Assembly (NCBI RefSeq): GCF_013248965.1
Contig: NZ_JABRVQ010000029.1
Location: 1-36,937 of the forward strand
Origin: Psychrobacter okhotskensis
Lineage (GTDB): Bacteria > Pseudomonadota > Gammaproteobacteria > Pseudomonadales > Moraxellaceae
Reading direction: 5' to 3'
DNA: 36,937 bases
Positions 8,016 through 20,465 of the stretch are shown here, piece by piece. Each line of letters starts with the position of its first letter. The first letter of the stretch is position 1. The notes below the pieces were generated by a model that worked only from the letters and a program-made list of their open reading frames with translations, was not told the origin of the DNA and did not search any database. A program made the position numbers and the translations under genes.

Positions 8016-8732
8016 TTAGTTGCCTTCTTTAACGAACAAATACCCTTTACTGCGAACGGTTTTGATACGTTTTGGATTTTCTGGATCATCACCGATTTTT
8101 GGACGAATACGCGAGATACGCACATCGATAGAACGGTCTTGACCGTCATATTCGATACCGCGTAGACGCTCAAAGATATCTTCGCGCGACAATATACGGC
8201 CAGCATTAGAAGCCAACAACCACAACAAATCATATTCAGCACTGGTGAAATCAACCAACTCATCACCTAGATTGACTGAACGACCACCATTGTCGATAAC
8301 CAATTCACCAAACTCTAGGCGCTGTGGTACATCTTCTGATGGAGCATTTTCCGAGCGACGCAACAAAGCGCGGATACGAGCAAGCAATACGCGCGGCTGA
8401 GCAGGTTTGGCGACATAATCATCGGCACCCATCTCAAGACCCAGTACCTGATCCATATCTTCAGTACGAGCAGTCAGCATCAAGATAGGGTTCTGGTAGT
8501 GCGGGCGTACCTCACGGCAAACTGTCAGTCCATCGCTACCAGGAAGCATGACATCAAGCACGACCAAATCTGGTTGTTCGTTGACAATGCGGCGAATGGC
8601 GCGATTGCCATCAGTCTCAATTGCCACTTCTAAACCGTTTTTAACCAAGTAATCTTGGGTTAACATGGCCAGACGCTCATCATCCTCAACAATCAAAATT
8701 CGGGGGGTGTTGTCTTCTTCAGTCGTTGTCAT
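8016..8732 (-). CDS. bfmR: BfmR/RstA-type response regulator, OmpR family
   Basis: 238 residues, the same length as A. baumannii BfmR. The receiver domain has acidic Asp17/Asp18 (IVEDDER), the phosphorylation site Asp60 (VVLDVMLPG), Thr87 and Lys109 (VAKP). The OmpR/PhoB winged-helix domain covers about 135-235, with VDFTSAEYDLLWLL, RILSREDIFERLRG, RSIDVRISRIRPKIGDDP and KTVRSKGYLFV. Its partner is the kinase downstream. The ATG has AGAGGA at 7-nt spacing, a strong ribosome site. The transcript probably ends largely at 7942-7967. Confidence 0.93.
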   Translation of the reverse strand: MTTTEEDNTPRILIVEDDERLAMLTQDYLVKNGLEVAIETDGNRAIRRIVNEQPDLVVLDVMLPGSDGLTVCREVRPHYQNPILMLTARTEDMDQVLGLEMGADDYVAKPAQPRVLLARIRALLRRSENAPSEDVPQRLEFGELVIDNGGRSVNLGDELVDFTSAEYDLLWLLASNAGRILSREDIFERLRGIEYDGQDRSIDVRISRIRPKIGDDPENPKRIKTVRSKGYLFVKEGN

Positions 8733-9347
8733 TGTTGTATCCTCTAATACATCTCATTTAAAAGCAGTAAAAGTAAGAGCGGTAAATTAATAGCGCCACT
8801 GAGTGGCACCATTGATGTTGGTATAGCTGTTACAAACTTGGTAGGACAGTATACTATTAAACAGTCAGCTTCCTATACTATAGCTTATAGTCGTTAACAA
8901 AACCTATAAACTACGGCTATTAAAACTTTAGTTTACGTCCAAGATTATCTATTTTGTGTTGCCAGAAACCTTAAGACCGTTCTCAGCGGCTCATCTAAGG
9001 TAGCTATAAATGCGAGTTATCACCATTTTAAATAAAATAGCCCTATTAGCTTTTTGATATTCTTATTAATTATTATTCAATAGCTGGGGCATGTTGAATA
9101 CTCGCTATCAGCGCCTCTTTTTGAATGTTAAACACACTCTAATATAGCGAGATAAAAAGATTACCGCTAGCGAATTTTGCATGAAATTATTAATAGTCAT
9201 TATCTATTAATTAAAAGCGCAGAAAATATGGTTTATTTGTCCAAATCTAACACAGAAATCCACCCTATGGTAAATATAGTCGATCGTCTATAAATTAGAC
9301 CATACTCCAAACAAGCATAAAGTCATGAGCATAGAATGATACACATA
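8733..9347. other. About 615-bp non-coding gap upstream of bfmR
   Basis: AT-rich sequence between bfmR (leftward) and the atp operon terminator. It must contain the bfmR promoter, but I cannot place it with confidence. I found no gene-like frame with a ribosome site, RNA gene or repeat shared with the rest of the window. Confidence 0.6.
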
Positions 9348-9376
9348 AAAAAACAGCCCATGATGGACTGTTTTTT
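9348..9376 (-). terminator. Terminator of the atp operon
   Basis: AAAAAACAGCCCA (9348-9360) pairs with TGGACTGTTTTTT (9364-9376) with one C/A mismatch and a TGA loop. It lies 36 nt after the atpC stop in the direction of transcription and has a long T tract on either strand. Confidence 0.9.
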
Positions 9377-9411
9377 ATGAGATATAATATTGGACGCGGT
9401 AAAGAATCAGA

Positions 9412-9828
9412 TTAAGCACGGTTTTTGTACTTACGAATAGCCTGTAGCTGTCCTACCGATTCCGCTAACGATGCCAAAGCGGCGTTGGTTTGTACCGTAT
9501 CTGACTGGTTGACCAGCATTTGCTCCGCTTTCTTACGTGCTTCGACAATTTTGCTTTCGTCAAGATTATGGGCGCGCATCGCTGTATCAGCCAATACCGT
9601 AACCATCTTCGGTTGTACTTCTAACACGCCACCTGATACATAAATTACTTCTTCTTCACCGTTTGGTGTTTGCACCCGCATCGCACCCGGCTTTAGCAAA
9701 GTAATAAGCGGTGTGTGACCTGGCAATACACCAATCTCGCCTTCGGTACCAGTAGCTATTAACATGCTAATTTCGCCTGAATACAACTCTTCACGGGCAC
9801 TTACGACGCGACATTGTAACGTTGCCAT
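9412..9828 (-). CDS. atpC: ATP synthase epsilon subunit
   Basis: 138 residues from the ATG at 9828, which has AAGGAG at 6-nt spacing; the frame stays open 9 codons further upstream, but that start has no ribosome site. The protein begins MATLQCRVVSAREELYSGE and contains GTEGEIGVLPGHTPLITLLKPGAMRV, the epsilon N-terminal beta-sandwich, then YVSGGVLEVQP and a C-terminal helical hairpin (about 90-138). Epsilon sits on the central stalk with gamma and can inhibit ATP hydrolysis. Last gene of the operon, 114 nt after atpD. Confidence 0.96.
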   Translation of the reverse strand: MATLQCRVVSAREELYSGEISMLIATGTEGEIGVLPGHTPLITLLKPGAMRVQTPNGEEEVIYVSGGVLEVQPKMVTVLADTAMRAHNLDESKIVEARKKAEQMLVNQSDTVQTNAALASLAESVGQLQAIRKYKNRA

Positions 9829-9942
9829 ACTTAACTCCTTACTATCAAAGCGCAATCAAAAAACAGTAAAAACTGCGATGCGTTACTGATGAGTAGCTAT
9901 AAATTTATATTATACCTACTCGTTAGCCAATGCTAATACCAC

Positions 9943-12308
<2,366 letters not shown>

Positions 12309-12439
12309 AATGATTCCAATATAAGAGGGTTAAAAAGCATTGGCGCCTGCAACAAATTTTTAATATAAAACATTGAACGGTTAGAATAATATTTTAAATC
12401 TTGTGGCAACACGCGATCTAATACCATGATGGTTAATGC

Positions 12440-12508
12440 GGTGGCGCGCTACTGTCTCAGCAAAAGCTTATCAGACAATGCGCCACCTTATAAGCTGTCA
12501 ATGACAGC
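12440..12508 (-). other. Two hairpins in the atpA-atpG spacer
   Basis: GGTGGCGC (12440-12447) pairs with GCGCCACC (12480-12487), enclosing a second pair TGTCT (12453-12457) with AGACA (12473-12477). Next to it GCTGTCA (12494-12500) pairs with TGACAGC (12502-12508), effectively a five-pair stem with a 5-nt loop. Neither has a T run. They could tune mRNA stability or processing between the three-copy alpha gene and the one-copy gamma gene. Confidence 0.6.
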
Positions 12509-12551
12509 CATAACCAATTCGGCTTAACCCGTTAACTTAGTATTTGCTAAC

Positions 12552-14096
12552 TTAGTAACTGTGATTTTGTTTAAAGGTCTCTAAAGCTGACTTTAAACGA
12601 CCTGCGATATCATCATTATAGTTCGCAGTATCATCAATCTCGCGCATCAATTCACTTTGCTCATCATGCATATAACGTAAGTAAGCTTCTTCGAAAGCAC
12701 CGATTTTTTCAACAGGTACGTCTGATAAGAAACCTTCGTTTGATGCATAAATAACCGCTGCTTGCTCAGAGATAGACATTGGCTGATATTGCTTCTGTTT
12801 CATCAGTTCAGTCACACGCTCGCCATGATCAAGCTGCTCGCGCGTTGCGTCATCAAGATCAGAGGCAAACTGAGCAAACGCTGCTAGTTCACGATACTGA
12901 GCTAGTGCGGTACGAATACCACCAGAGAGCTTTTTGATAATCTTCGTCTGAGCAGCACCACCGACACGCGATACCGAGATACCAGCGTTAACTGCTGGAC
13001 GGATACCTGAGTTGAATAGGCTAGACTCTAAGAAGATCTGACCATCAGTGATTGAAATCACGTTAGTCGGTACGAATGCAGAGACGTCACCCGCTTGGGT
13101 TTCAATGATAGGTAGCGCGGTTAAAGAACCCGTTTTACCAACCACTTCACCATTAGTGAATTTTTCTACGTACGCGGCGTTGACACGTGAGGCACGCTCA
13201 AGTAAACGTGAGTGTAAATAGAATACGTCACCAGGATACGCTTCACGACCTGGCGGACGACGTAATAGTAGTGAAATCTGACGATAAGCAACCGCTTGCT
13301 TTGATAAGTCATCAAAGACAATTAGTGCATCTTCACCGCGGTCACGGAAATATTCACCCATCGTACAACCTGAGTACGGTGCGATATATTGTAGTGCTGC
13401 TGGCTCTGACGCTGAAGCGACGACAACAGTCGTATATTCTAGTGCGCCGGTCTGTTCAAGCTTACGTACAACGTTAGCAATCGTAGAACGTTTCTGACCG
13501 ATAGCGACGTAGACACACTTAATACCAGATGATTTCTGCGCAATGATCGCATCGATAGCCATCGCGGTTTTACCCGTCTGACGGTCACCAATGATAAGCT
13601 CACGCTGACCACGACCGATTGGAATCATGGTATCAACGGCTTTATAACCGGTCATTACTGGTTGATCTACTGACTGACGGTCGATTACACCTGGGGCGAT
13701 TTTTTCGACTTTATCCGTCATCTTGGCATCGATAGGACCTTTGCCATCAATAGGGTTACCCAAAGCATCAACAACACGGCCTAGCAGCTCAGGACCTACG
13801 GGTACTTCTAAAATGCGACCAGTACAATAGGCTTTTTGACCTTCTTGTAGTTTTAGGAAATCGCCCAGTACTACCGCACCAACAGAATCACGCTCTAAGT
13901 TAAGCGCCATTCCATAGATTTCACCTTCAAACTCAATCATTTCGCCGTACATGGCATCTTCAAGACCATGAATCTGCACGATACCGTCAGATACTTTGAC
14001 AATCGTGCCTTCATTCTTTGCAGTTGCACCCGCATCAAGGTCTTGAATACGCTGCTTAATCAGGTTACTGATTTCCGCTGGATTCAATTGTTGCAT
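12552..14096 (-). CDS. atpA: ATP synthase alpha subunit
   Basis: 514 residues. Non-catalytic nucleotide-binding F1 subunit. It starts [18 protein letters not shown]-loop GDRQTGKT at 170-177; [69 protein letters not shown] and the family signature [17 protein letters not shown] are present. AAAGGAA lies upstream of the ATG at about 9-10 nt. 93 nt after atpH. Confidence 0.98.
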   Translation of the reverse strand: MQQLNPAEISNLIKQRIQDLDAGATAKNEGTIVKVSDGIVQIHGLEDAMYGEMIEFEGEIYGMALNLERDSVGAVVLGDFLKLQEGQKAYCTGRILEVPVGPELLGRVVDALGNPIDGKGPIDAKMTDKVEKIAPGVIDRQSVDQPVMTGYKAVDTMIPIGRGQRELIIGDRQTGKTAMAIDAIIAQKSSGIKCVYVAIGQKRSTIANVVRKLEQTGALEYTTVVVASASEPAALQYIAPYSGCTMGEYFRDRGEDALIVFDDLSKQAVAYRQISLLLRRPPGREAYPGDVFYLHSRLLERASRVNAAYVEKFTNGEVVGKTGSLTALPIIETQAGDVSAFVPTNVISITDGQIFLESSLFNSGIRPAVNAGISVSRVGGAAQTKIIKKLSGGIRTALAQYRELAAFAQFASDLDDATREQLDHGERVTELMKQKQYQPMSISEQAAVIYASNEGFLSDVPVEKIGAFEEAYLRYMHDEQSELMREIDDTANYNDDIAGRLKSALETFKQNHSY

Positions 14097-14189
14097 TGCC
14101 TTGTTTCCTTTAATTTATGATAACCCGCCCACTGACTTAAATGCTCTTACTATCACGCAGTTTTTATACGGCTGCGTTGATGAATGGCA

Positions 14190-14813
14190 TTAGGCAGTTA
14201 GCTGTGTTTTTAACTGTTGTAACTTGCCGCGCATCGAATCATCAATGATTTTGTCACCGACTTTGATCGTAGCGCCAGCCAAAAGACTAGGATCAACCGA
14301 CTCATGAATCACCACACTAGCATTTAGCGAGGCGGCAAGACGTGTTTGGAGCATGTCACGCTGTGCATCGGTCAATGGATAGGCAGAGGTCACGTATGCA
14401 TCAAGCTGCTTTAAGCTGGTTGCCTTGTGACGGCGATAATGCGCATAAACTTCAGGAAGCAGTGCCAGACGCTCTTGTTCTGATAACTGTTTAACGAAGT
14501 TACTAAGTGCTACTGATACTTTTGGATAGCTGGCGTTGTTGTCTGGGCGAGCCGCTTGGGCCTCACCTAGTAACTGCTTAAAAGCAGAATCATCAGCGCT
14601 AGCTACTTGTGTATCATAAAGATCGATCAAAGCAGCTGACTTATGCTCAGCAGAAACAGCTGGATTGTCTAGCCAAGTACTGAATGACTTGTCATTAACA
14701 ATGGTACTGGCAATAAATAAGAAGTTTTCCCACTCATTTACTACCCCGTTTTCATTGGCATAGTCAAACGCGGCTTTAGCGTACGGTCGTGCTAAGGTTG
14801 ATAAGTCAGCCAT
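14190..14813 (-). CDS. atpH: ATP synthase delta subunit
   Basis: 207 residues, about 30 longer than E. coli delta (177). N-terminal [15 protein letters not shown] and C-terminal [29 protein letters not shown] match the family. The extra length seems to lie around residues 75-105 (after DDSAFKQLL, with an Ala/Asn-rich [13 protein letters not shown] stretch), between the helical N-domain and the rest. Delta links F1 to the peripheral stalk. GAGGAT lies 5 nt before the ATG. Only 13 nt separate it from atpF, suggesting translational coupling. Confidence 0.94.
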   Translation of the reverse strand: MADLSTLARPYAKAAFDYANENGVVNEWENFLFIASTIVNDKSFSTWLDNPAVSAEHKSAALIDLYDTQVASADDSAFKQLLGEAQAARPDNNASYPKVSVALSNFVKQLSEQERLALLPEVYAHYRRHKATSLKQLDAYVTSAYPLTDAQRDMLQTRLAASLNASVVIHESVDPSLLAGATIKVGDKIIDDSMRGKLQQLKTQLTA

Positions 14814-14826
14814 TTTATCCTCACAA

Positions 14827-15297
14827 TTACAGCTTCGCCGCCAGTTGGTCTAACATACTGGCATGTTTTTGCACATCGACTTTGTCTTGCAAAATCTTTT
14901 CTGCACCAAGTACAGCCAGTTCAGCAACTTGGGCACGCAATGATTCGCGTGCTTGATTGATTTCTTGGTCGATAGACGCTTGCGCTTGTTGACGAATGCG
15001 CTCGCCTTCCACTTGGGCTTGCGTTTTGGCATCTTCAACAAGCTGGTTGGCGCTCTTGTTCGCTTGCTCAATTAGAGCAGCAGCTTTGGTCTTTGCAAGA
15101 TCAAGCTCCTGCTGGACATCTCGCTCCGCGGTCGCCAAATCTGCTTTTGCTTTTTCTGCGGCATTTAAGCCTTCAGCAATTTTACGCTGACGGTCATTAA
15201 TAGCGCCGATAAGTGGTGGCCACACGAATTTCATGCAGAACATCACAAAGATTGCAAAAGCAATGGCTTGACCGATGAGGGTAGAATTGATATTCAC
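14827..15297 (-). CDS. atpF: ATP synthase b subunit
   Basis: 156 residues, identical in length to E. coli b. It starts with GTG (15295-15297), supported by AGAGGTGATCAC just upstream. The N-terminal membrane anchor is [29 protein letters not shown] (about 5-28), followed by a long Ala/Glu/Gln/Lys-rich coiled coil that forms the peripheral stalk dimer. 117 nt after atpE. Confidence 0.96.
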   Translation of the reverse strand: MNINSTLIGQAIAFAIFVMFCMKFVWPPLIGAINDRQRKIAEGLNAAEKAKADLATAERDVQQELDLAKTKAAALIEQANKSANQLVEDAKTQAQVEGERIRQQAQASIDQEINQARESLRAQVAELAVLGAEKILQDKVDVQKHASMLDQLAAKL

Positions 15298-15414
15298 GTG
15301 ATCACCTCTTTGTTAATGAAAAATCAGTTTCATTGATCATATTTGATAGCCAAACTTTGGCTATGGTTAAGATACAAAATTCGACTACCAAACATTTACA
15401 ACTGAGCTTTCTGA

Positions 15415-15681
<267 letters not shown>

Positions 15682-15696
15682 CTATTGAATGTCTAA

Positions 15697-16575
<879 letters not shown>

Positions 16576-16763
16576 TTATTAATCAACGATTTAATCAACT
16601 ACCAAAAATATGGTTGTCATCTGATGAGATTGTAGTATGTCTATCTGCCTTGTAACAAAGCAGGCAAATGAATCATGCTAACACGCTCATGTAACCAATA
16701 ACATCCAACCCATAGTTCTATTTACTAGTGCTCTATACCTAGATTTGTATAAATTTTAGCTAT

Positions 16764-16800
16764 CAAAAAAGGGCTTATGATTATTCATTAATAGCCCTTT
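16764..16800 (-). terminator. Terminator between atpI and atpB
   Basis: AAAGGGCT (16768-16775) pairs with AGCCCTTT (16793-16800). On the minus strand the 3' arm continues into six T in total (complement of 16765-16770). It lies in the 685-bp gap, so leftward transcripts from atpI should stop before atpB, and atpB must have a promoter in 16564-16763. Confidence 0.8.
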
Positions 16801-17248
16801 AATGTTTATATCGAATAGGTGTCTGCTTCTGCCGATCTTTTCAGGCAAACGCTCAATATGGCGTCCAGAAACAAAGCAGTTAGCTGCCTATATTAATGCA
16901 GCGTTGTATTCGTGTAAAGTCTATTATGACTTTTTTATCCGCTGTATGAACCAGTTAGCGGCTATTGACCTTTGGTGGCATGGGTTTGCATCATTCGTTA
17001 AAATGTAAAAATAAAATTATAAGTAATAGCAATTAACCAAACTATCTATTATCTATAACACTATTTTTACTTTTTACGGTAATTTCAACGACTTATAGCA
17101 GTAACTTATAAGTCCATACCTTAACGTCAAATCAGTTATTTGTCATTCTTTTGGCTTTGTGAAGCTAGCCATAGAGAAGTTGGACGGCAGGATGACTTAT
17201 CTAACGCTAATAGATACTTACTCACGTCAATACTGATCGTAAAGAGTA
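16801..17248. other. Non-coding stretch between atpI and the atpI terminator
   Basis: About 450 bp after the atpI stop with no recognisable gene. A 68-codon plus-strand frame (16802-17008) starts inside the terminator, has no ribosome site and no familiar motif, so I do not call it. The long 3' region before the terminator is unusual but unexplained. Confidence 0.5.
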
Positions 17249-17647
17249 CTAGCGTATGTGCCACAACATCCAACTGTGACTAATTTGCATTACCATAAAA
17301 CCGATGAACAACGCAGGCGCTGCTAGGGGTTGTACGGTAATAAAAATTAGTGCGAAACCAAACACTGTCAGTAGCCATTTGACCATCTGACCTCGATATA
17401 GCTGGCTGACAATATGCCGGCGCGCGCGATATCCAGTATGCCAAAAGATAAAATTTGCAAAGACGGCTTGTGTAGCATAACTAAGTAGCGCACCGATCGC
17501 GGTACTTTTTGCTACTATCAGCCCACTGTCGAGCCATGTCACATCTACTACCCAACCAATAATAATCAGGATAAATAAAATCCATGCTTGGCGTTTCAGG
17601 TAGATGCCAATCTCATCTTTTTGCGTGCGTTTGGCAGGCTTGGTCAT
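17249..17647 (-). CDS. atpI: ATP synthase protein I
   Basis: 132 residues with four predicted membrane helices (about 20-38, 42-65, 88-106, 108-127). The pattern AIGALLSYATQAVFANFIFWHTG and GQMVKWLLTVFGFALIF is AtpI-like. AtpI is non-essential and helps assemble the c-ring. AGGA lies 6 nt before the ATG. It normally leads the atp operon; here 685 nt and a terminator separate it from atpB. Confidence 0.88.
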   Translation of the reverse strand: MTKPAKRTQKDEIGIYLKRQAWILFILIIIGWVVDVTWLDSGLIVAKSTAIGALLSYATQAVFANFIFWHTGYRARRHIVSQLYRGQMVKWLLTVFGFALIFITVQPLAAPALFIGFMVMQISHSWMLWHIR

Positions 17648-17661
17648 CAGCAGCTATCCTA

Positions 17662-17697
17662 TAGTATTGGGATAATGTCTAGTATTGGGATAATGTC
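17662..17697. repeat. Perfect tandem duplication of 18 bp upstream of atpI
   Basis: TAGTATTGGGATAATGTC occurs at 17662-17679 and 17680-17697 with no mismatch or gap. The duplication ends a few bases before the atpI ribosome site, so it lies in the atpI promoter or leader. Confidence 0.95.
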
Positions 17698-17941
17698 GCA
17701 TATTTGCCACGATTTTATCCGTGACCACTTTATGCATGAAAAGTCACTATACAGACGTTGCCTTTTAACCAAAATAAAACGCCACTTATTATAGGGAGCG
17801 CGCGCGCGATTAGCAAGTAAAATATGCGTCTTATCAAGCATTTGATTGTTTAGCGCTAACGCTTCCTCTAAAAACTTAGTAAAGCCTAGCTATGGCATGT
17901 CCTCAATTCAACTAACAACAGTCTAAATGGGCTAAAAATAG

Positions 17942-18826
17942 CTATGCGATACATTGACGGATTTGCTGCGCCATCGTCTGCCAGCCGCTAACAAAGTCTT
18001 GACTGTTACTCATGTCTTCAGCTTGCACGGTACTCTTTACCAGTTGTAGCTTAGCGAGCAACCCTTTAGCGGGTGCACTTGGACTAACCAAACACATTTG
18101 TTTGGCAGGACGCTGCTCATTTAGCCAGCGCAACTGACTGGCTTTTGGCGCTAAATGGTGATCGGTGCTAAGACTGCCGATGAGCTGTAGCTTTAAGCTG
18201 TCCTCCATATACTGATAGGCATCGTGATATGCCCAATAAGGCAATATTTTTGACGCTGTGCTCTGCTTTGTGGCAAGCACTTCTTTATCCAGTCGCTGGG
18301 CAAATTTTTGCGCATTGGCATGATAGAGCTTTTTATACTCAGGATTGGCATGGCTATGAATCACCGCCAGCGCACGGGTGATGGCTTTGGCATTTTGAGG
18401 ATCGAGCCAAATATGTGGGTCTAGGGTACCAGCGATAGGCTTGCCTTTGATATCGCGCAGTGGATGACGGTTAAAGGCGTCAAACTTGAATAAGGCAATG
18501 GCATTGGGCGCGCTATTGAGACTGGCGGCCAGATTGTTCTCTAGTGGCTCGCCAAACCATACCACAAACTTGCTGTCTTGAATGGCTTTTATGTCGCCCG
18601 GACTAATACTGCCGTGATGCCCCACCTCCCCTGCTTGCAATAATTGCTTGGCAGGCGGCGCACCATCAGTCACAGCTTGACTCAACAAGAATAATGGATA
18701 ATTACTCACACTAACGGTGGCTGCTTGAGCGCTTAACGTCAAGCAGCTTAACGCGACTATCCCAGTAATGAGCAATCGTTGTAGTATAATGAATGAGCGT
18801 AAAAAATAGCTGAAAAATACATTCAT
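17942..18826 (-). CDS. znuA: Zinc ABC transporter substrate-binding protein
   Basis: 294 residues from the ATG at 18826. The frame extends to 18877, but that start lies 3 bp from the Zur operator and would encode no signal peptide at its N-terminus, so I prefer 18826; no strong ribosome site is visible for either. A signal peptide runs to about residue 35 (LLITGIVALSCLTLSAQA, cleavage before ATV). Zinc ligands are likely His70 or His71 (GEVGHHGS), His138 (DPHIWLDP) and His201 (AYHDAYQYME). The long His-rich loop of many ZnuA proteins is short here. Cys245 and Cys292 could form a disulfide. Periplasmic; delivers Zn to ZnuBC. Confidence 0.93.
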   Translation of the reverse strand: MNVFFSYFLRSFIILQRLLITGIVALSCLTLSAQAATVSVSNYPLFLLSQAVTDGAPPAKQLLQAGEVGHHGSISPGDIKAIQDSKFVVWFGEPLENNLAASLNSAPNAIALFKFDAFNRHPLRDIKGKPIAGTLDPHIWLDPQNAKAITRALAVIHSHANPEYKKLYHANAQKFAQRLDKEVLATKQSTASKILPYWAYHDAYQYMEDSLKLQLIGSLSTDHHLAPKASQLRWLNEQRPAKQMCLVSPSAPAKGLLAKLQLVKSTVQAEDMSNSQDFVSGWQTMAQQIRQCIA

Positions 18827-18879
18827 AGTAGGGTCTTTATTATTAAGTGAAGGCGACTTGCCTGTTTTGTATTTCATTA

Positions 18880-18894
18880 TGTTATACTATAACA
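18880..18894. promoter_or_regulatory. Zur operator shared by znuA and zur-znuCB
   Basis: TGTTATACTATAACA is a perfect palindrome (7+1+7). It matches the core of the gammaproteobacterial Zur box (GTTATA-n-TATAAC type). It is the centre of the divergent znuA/zur promoter region and overlaps -10-like hexamers on both strands (TATACT on plus, TATAGT on minus). Partly symmetrical TTTCAT and ATGAAA flank it. Zn-bound Zur should repress both directions. Confidence 0.88.
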
Positions 18895-18901
18895 ATGAAA
18901 A

Positions 18902-18930
18902 ACGCCATCATAAAAAGGCGTCATATTTTT
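18902..18930 (+). promoter_or_regulatory. Short hairpin plus T tract in the zur leader
   Basis: ACGCC (18902-18906) pairs with GGCGT (18917-18921) and is followed by CAT and then a T-rich tract ending just before the zur ribosome site. It resembles a weak intrinsic terminator and might attenuate the zur-znuCB transcript. The stem is only five pairs. Confidence 0.35.
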
Positions 18931-18944
18931 TAGGAGTTTGTCCT

Positions 18945-19481
18945 ATGTCCACTACTTCATCGACATGCGAACATTTGCATGATGTGCAACACTTCACCGC
19001 GCATGATGTAACCGAGCGCTTGACGGCGGCAAAAGAACAATGCCGCATAAGTGGTGTACGCTTTACGCTACTGCGCCAGCAGATATATCAGTTAGTATTG
19101 GCTGCCAATAAGCCGGTTGGTGCTTACGACTTGATCACGCAATTGCAGCAAATGCGCTTGTCAGAACCGGATACACAAGATTCGGCTCTCACCAATCAGA
19201 CGCCAAAAAACGTCGCACCGCCGACGGTTTATCGCAGTTTGGAGTTTTTGTTGAGCGAAGGTTTGATACATCAACTGACCTCCATCAATGCTTATGTGCC
19301 CTGCTGTCACCCACGCGCCCAGCATACTGCCGCATTTTTAATCTGCGATCAGTGCCAGCGGGTTCAAGAATGTAGCAGCTTACCAGTACAAGAAATGATG
19401 AGCTTTGCGGAGCAAGATGTGGGCTTTATCGTCGCTCGTAGCGTCATTGAGCTCAGTGGTCGTTGTCAATCTTGCCAATAA
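18945..19481 (+). CDS. zur: Zinc uptake regulator, Fur family
   Basis: 178 residues from the ATG at 18945, which has AGGAG at 8-9 nt spacing; the frame is open further upstream, but that part covers the operator. The N-terminal winged helix includes FTLLRQQIYQLVL and the recognition helix APPTVYRSLEFLL (91-103). The regulatory zinc region has CCHPRAQH (120-127), and structural zinc is held by CDQC (134-137) and CQSC (174-177). An insert at about 70-90 (SEPDTQDSALTNQTPKN) separates the two halves of the DNA-binding domain. Zn-bound Zur represses zinc import. Confidence 0.93.
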   Translation: MSTTSSTCEHLHDVQHFTAHDVTERLTAAKEQCRISGVRFTLLRQQIYQLVLAANKPVGAYDLITQLQQMRLSEPDTQDSALTNQTPKNVAPPTVYRSLEFLLSEGLIHQLTSINAYVPCCHPRAQHTAAFLICDQCQRVQECSSLPVQEMMSFAEQDVGFIVARSVIELSGRCQSCQ

Positions 19482-19591
19482 AGCCTGCTACATTTTTTCT
19501 TTATTAAGTAATGAACTAGGTACTTATGATTCAGTACTTAGTATTCAATATTTAGCCCCTTATCATTTACCAATATATTAGTTACTAGCCT

Positions 19592-20389
19592 ATGAGCCTG
19601 CCCATTTCAGCATCAAAGCAATCATCTGCGTTTATCAGTCTGGATAATAAGACCAACCAAGCTAGCCAACTGCTGAGCTTAAGCGATATCAGCTACCATA
19701 TCGGGCAGCAACGCATCCTCTCGCATATCAACATTGATATCGCTGTTAATGAAACGGTCAGCCTCATCGGTCCCAATGGTGCTGGCAAATCGACATTGGT
19801 TAAGCTTATTTTAGGGTTGATTGAGCCAACTAAAGGGCAAATGACGCCCCATCATCAGTTACAGCTTAGCTATGTGCCGCAGCGCTTTGCGGTACCGCCG
19901 ATATTGCCATTACGAGTCTGCGACTTATTGGCGCAGGCCGATAAGAAACGCTTAACGGCTGAGCAACGCCAGTTTATCTTTGATAATTTATCGTTGACGC
20001 ACTTGCTATCACGGCAGATGTTGCACCTGTCAGGTGGTGAAACGCAGCGAGTTCTATTGGCGCGTGCCTTGCTAGATAAGCCCAATTTATTGATTTTAGA
20101 TGAGCCGATGCAAGGGCTTGATCCTGATACCGAGGTTTGGCTTTATCAGTTCATTGATGAGCTGCCGGATTTCTTACGCTGTGCCATGCTAGTAGTGTCA
20201 CACGATTTGCATTGGGTGATGAAAGGCAGCCGACGGGTAATTTGTCTAAATAAGCATATTTGCTGCGAGGGACAACCAAGCGAACTTGCCATTAGTAGTG
20301 AGTTTCAAAAGCTGTTTGGTCATCATTATGAGCAGCCTTATGTCCACCAGCCGCACGCCTGTGAACATCACGCGCCAAGCGAGTTGTAA
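19592..20389 (+). CDS. znuC: Zinc ABC transporter ATP-binding protein
   Basis: 265 residues. Walker A GPNGAGKST (60-68), Q-loop Gln97 (YVPQRF), signature LSGGE (146-150), Walker B LLILDEP (166-172), D-loop and H-loop His204 (VVSHDLHWVM). The C-terminus is His-rich (HHYEQPYVHQPHACEHH), a common zinc-binding tail in ZnuC. About 25 extra residues precede the ABC domain. It follows zur by 110 nt; no clear ribosome site is visible before the ATG. Confidence 0.94.
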   Translation: MSLPISASKQSSAFISLDNKTNQASQLLSLSDISYHIGQQRILSHINIDIAVNETVSLIGPNGAGKSTLVKLILGLIEPTKGQMTPHHQLQLSYVPQRFAVPPILPLRVCDLLAQADKKRLTAEQRQFIFDNLSLTHLLSRQMLHLSGGETQRVLLARALLDKPNLLILDEPMQGLDPDTEVWLYQFIDELPDFLRCAMLVVSHDLHWVMKGSRRVICLNKHICCEGQPSELAISSEFQKLFGHHYEQPYVHQPHACEHHAPSEL

Positions 20390-20465
20390 TCATCGAAACC
20401 AACCGACCAAAGCAAAAAGCTGCTTTACGATCTTTATTTTATAAACCGTTTATTGGATACACATT

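Noticed and set aside
16802..17008. 68-codon plus-strand frame in the atpI-atpB gap
   Set aside because: Its start lies next to a terminator stem, it has no ribosome site, and the protein resembles nothing I know. Treated as non-coding.
17796..17808. Short GCGCGCGCGC run upstream of atpI
   Set aside because: A simple dinucleotide stretch of about ten bases with no partner or conserved context; likely chance.
18827..18877. Longer N-terminus for ZnuA starting at 18877
   Set aside because: That start is 3 bp from the Zur operator and puts 17 polar residues before a normal signal peptide; the internal ATG at 18826 fits better.
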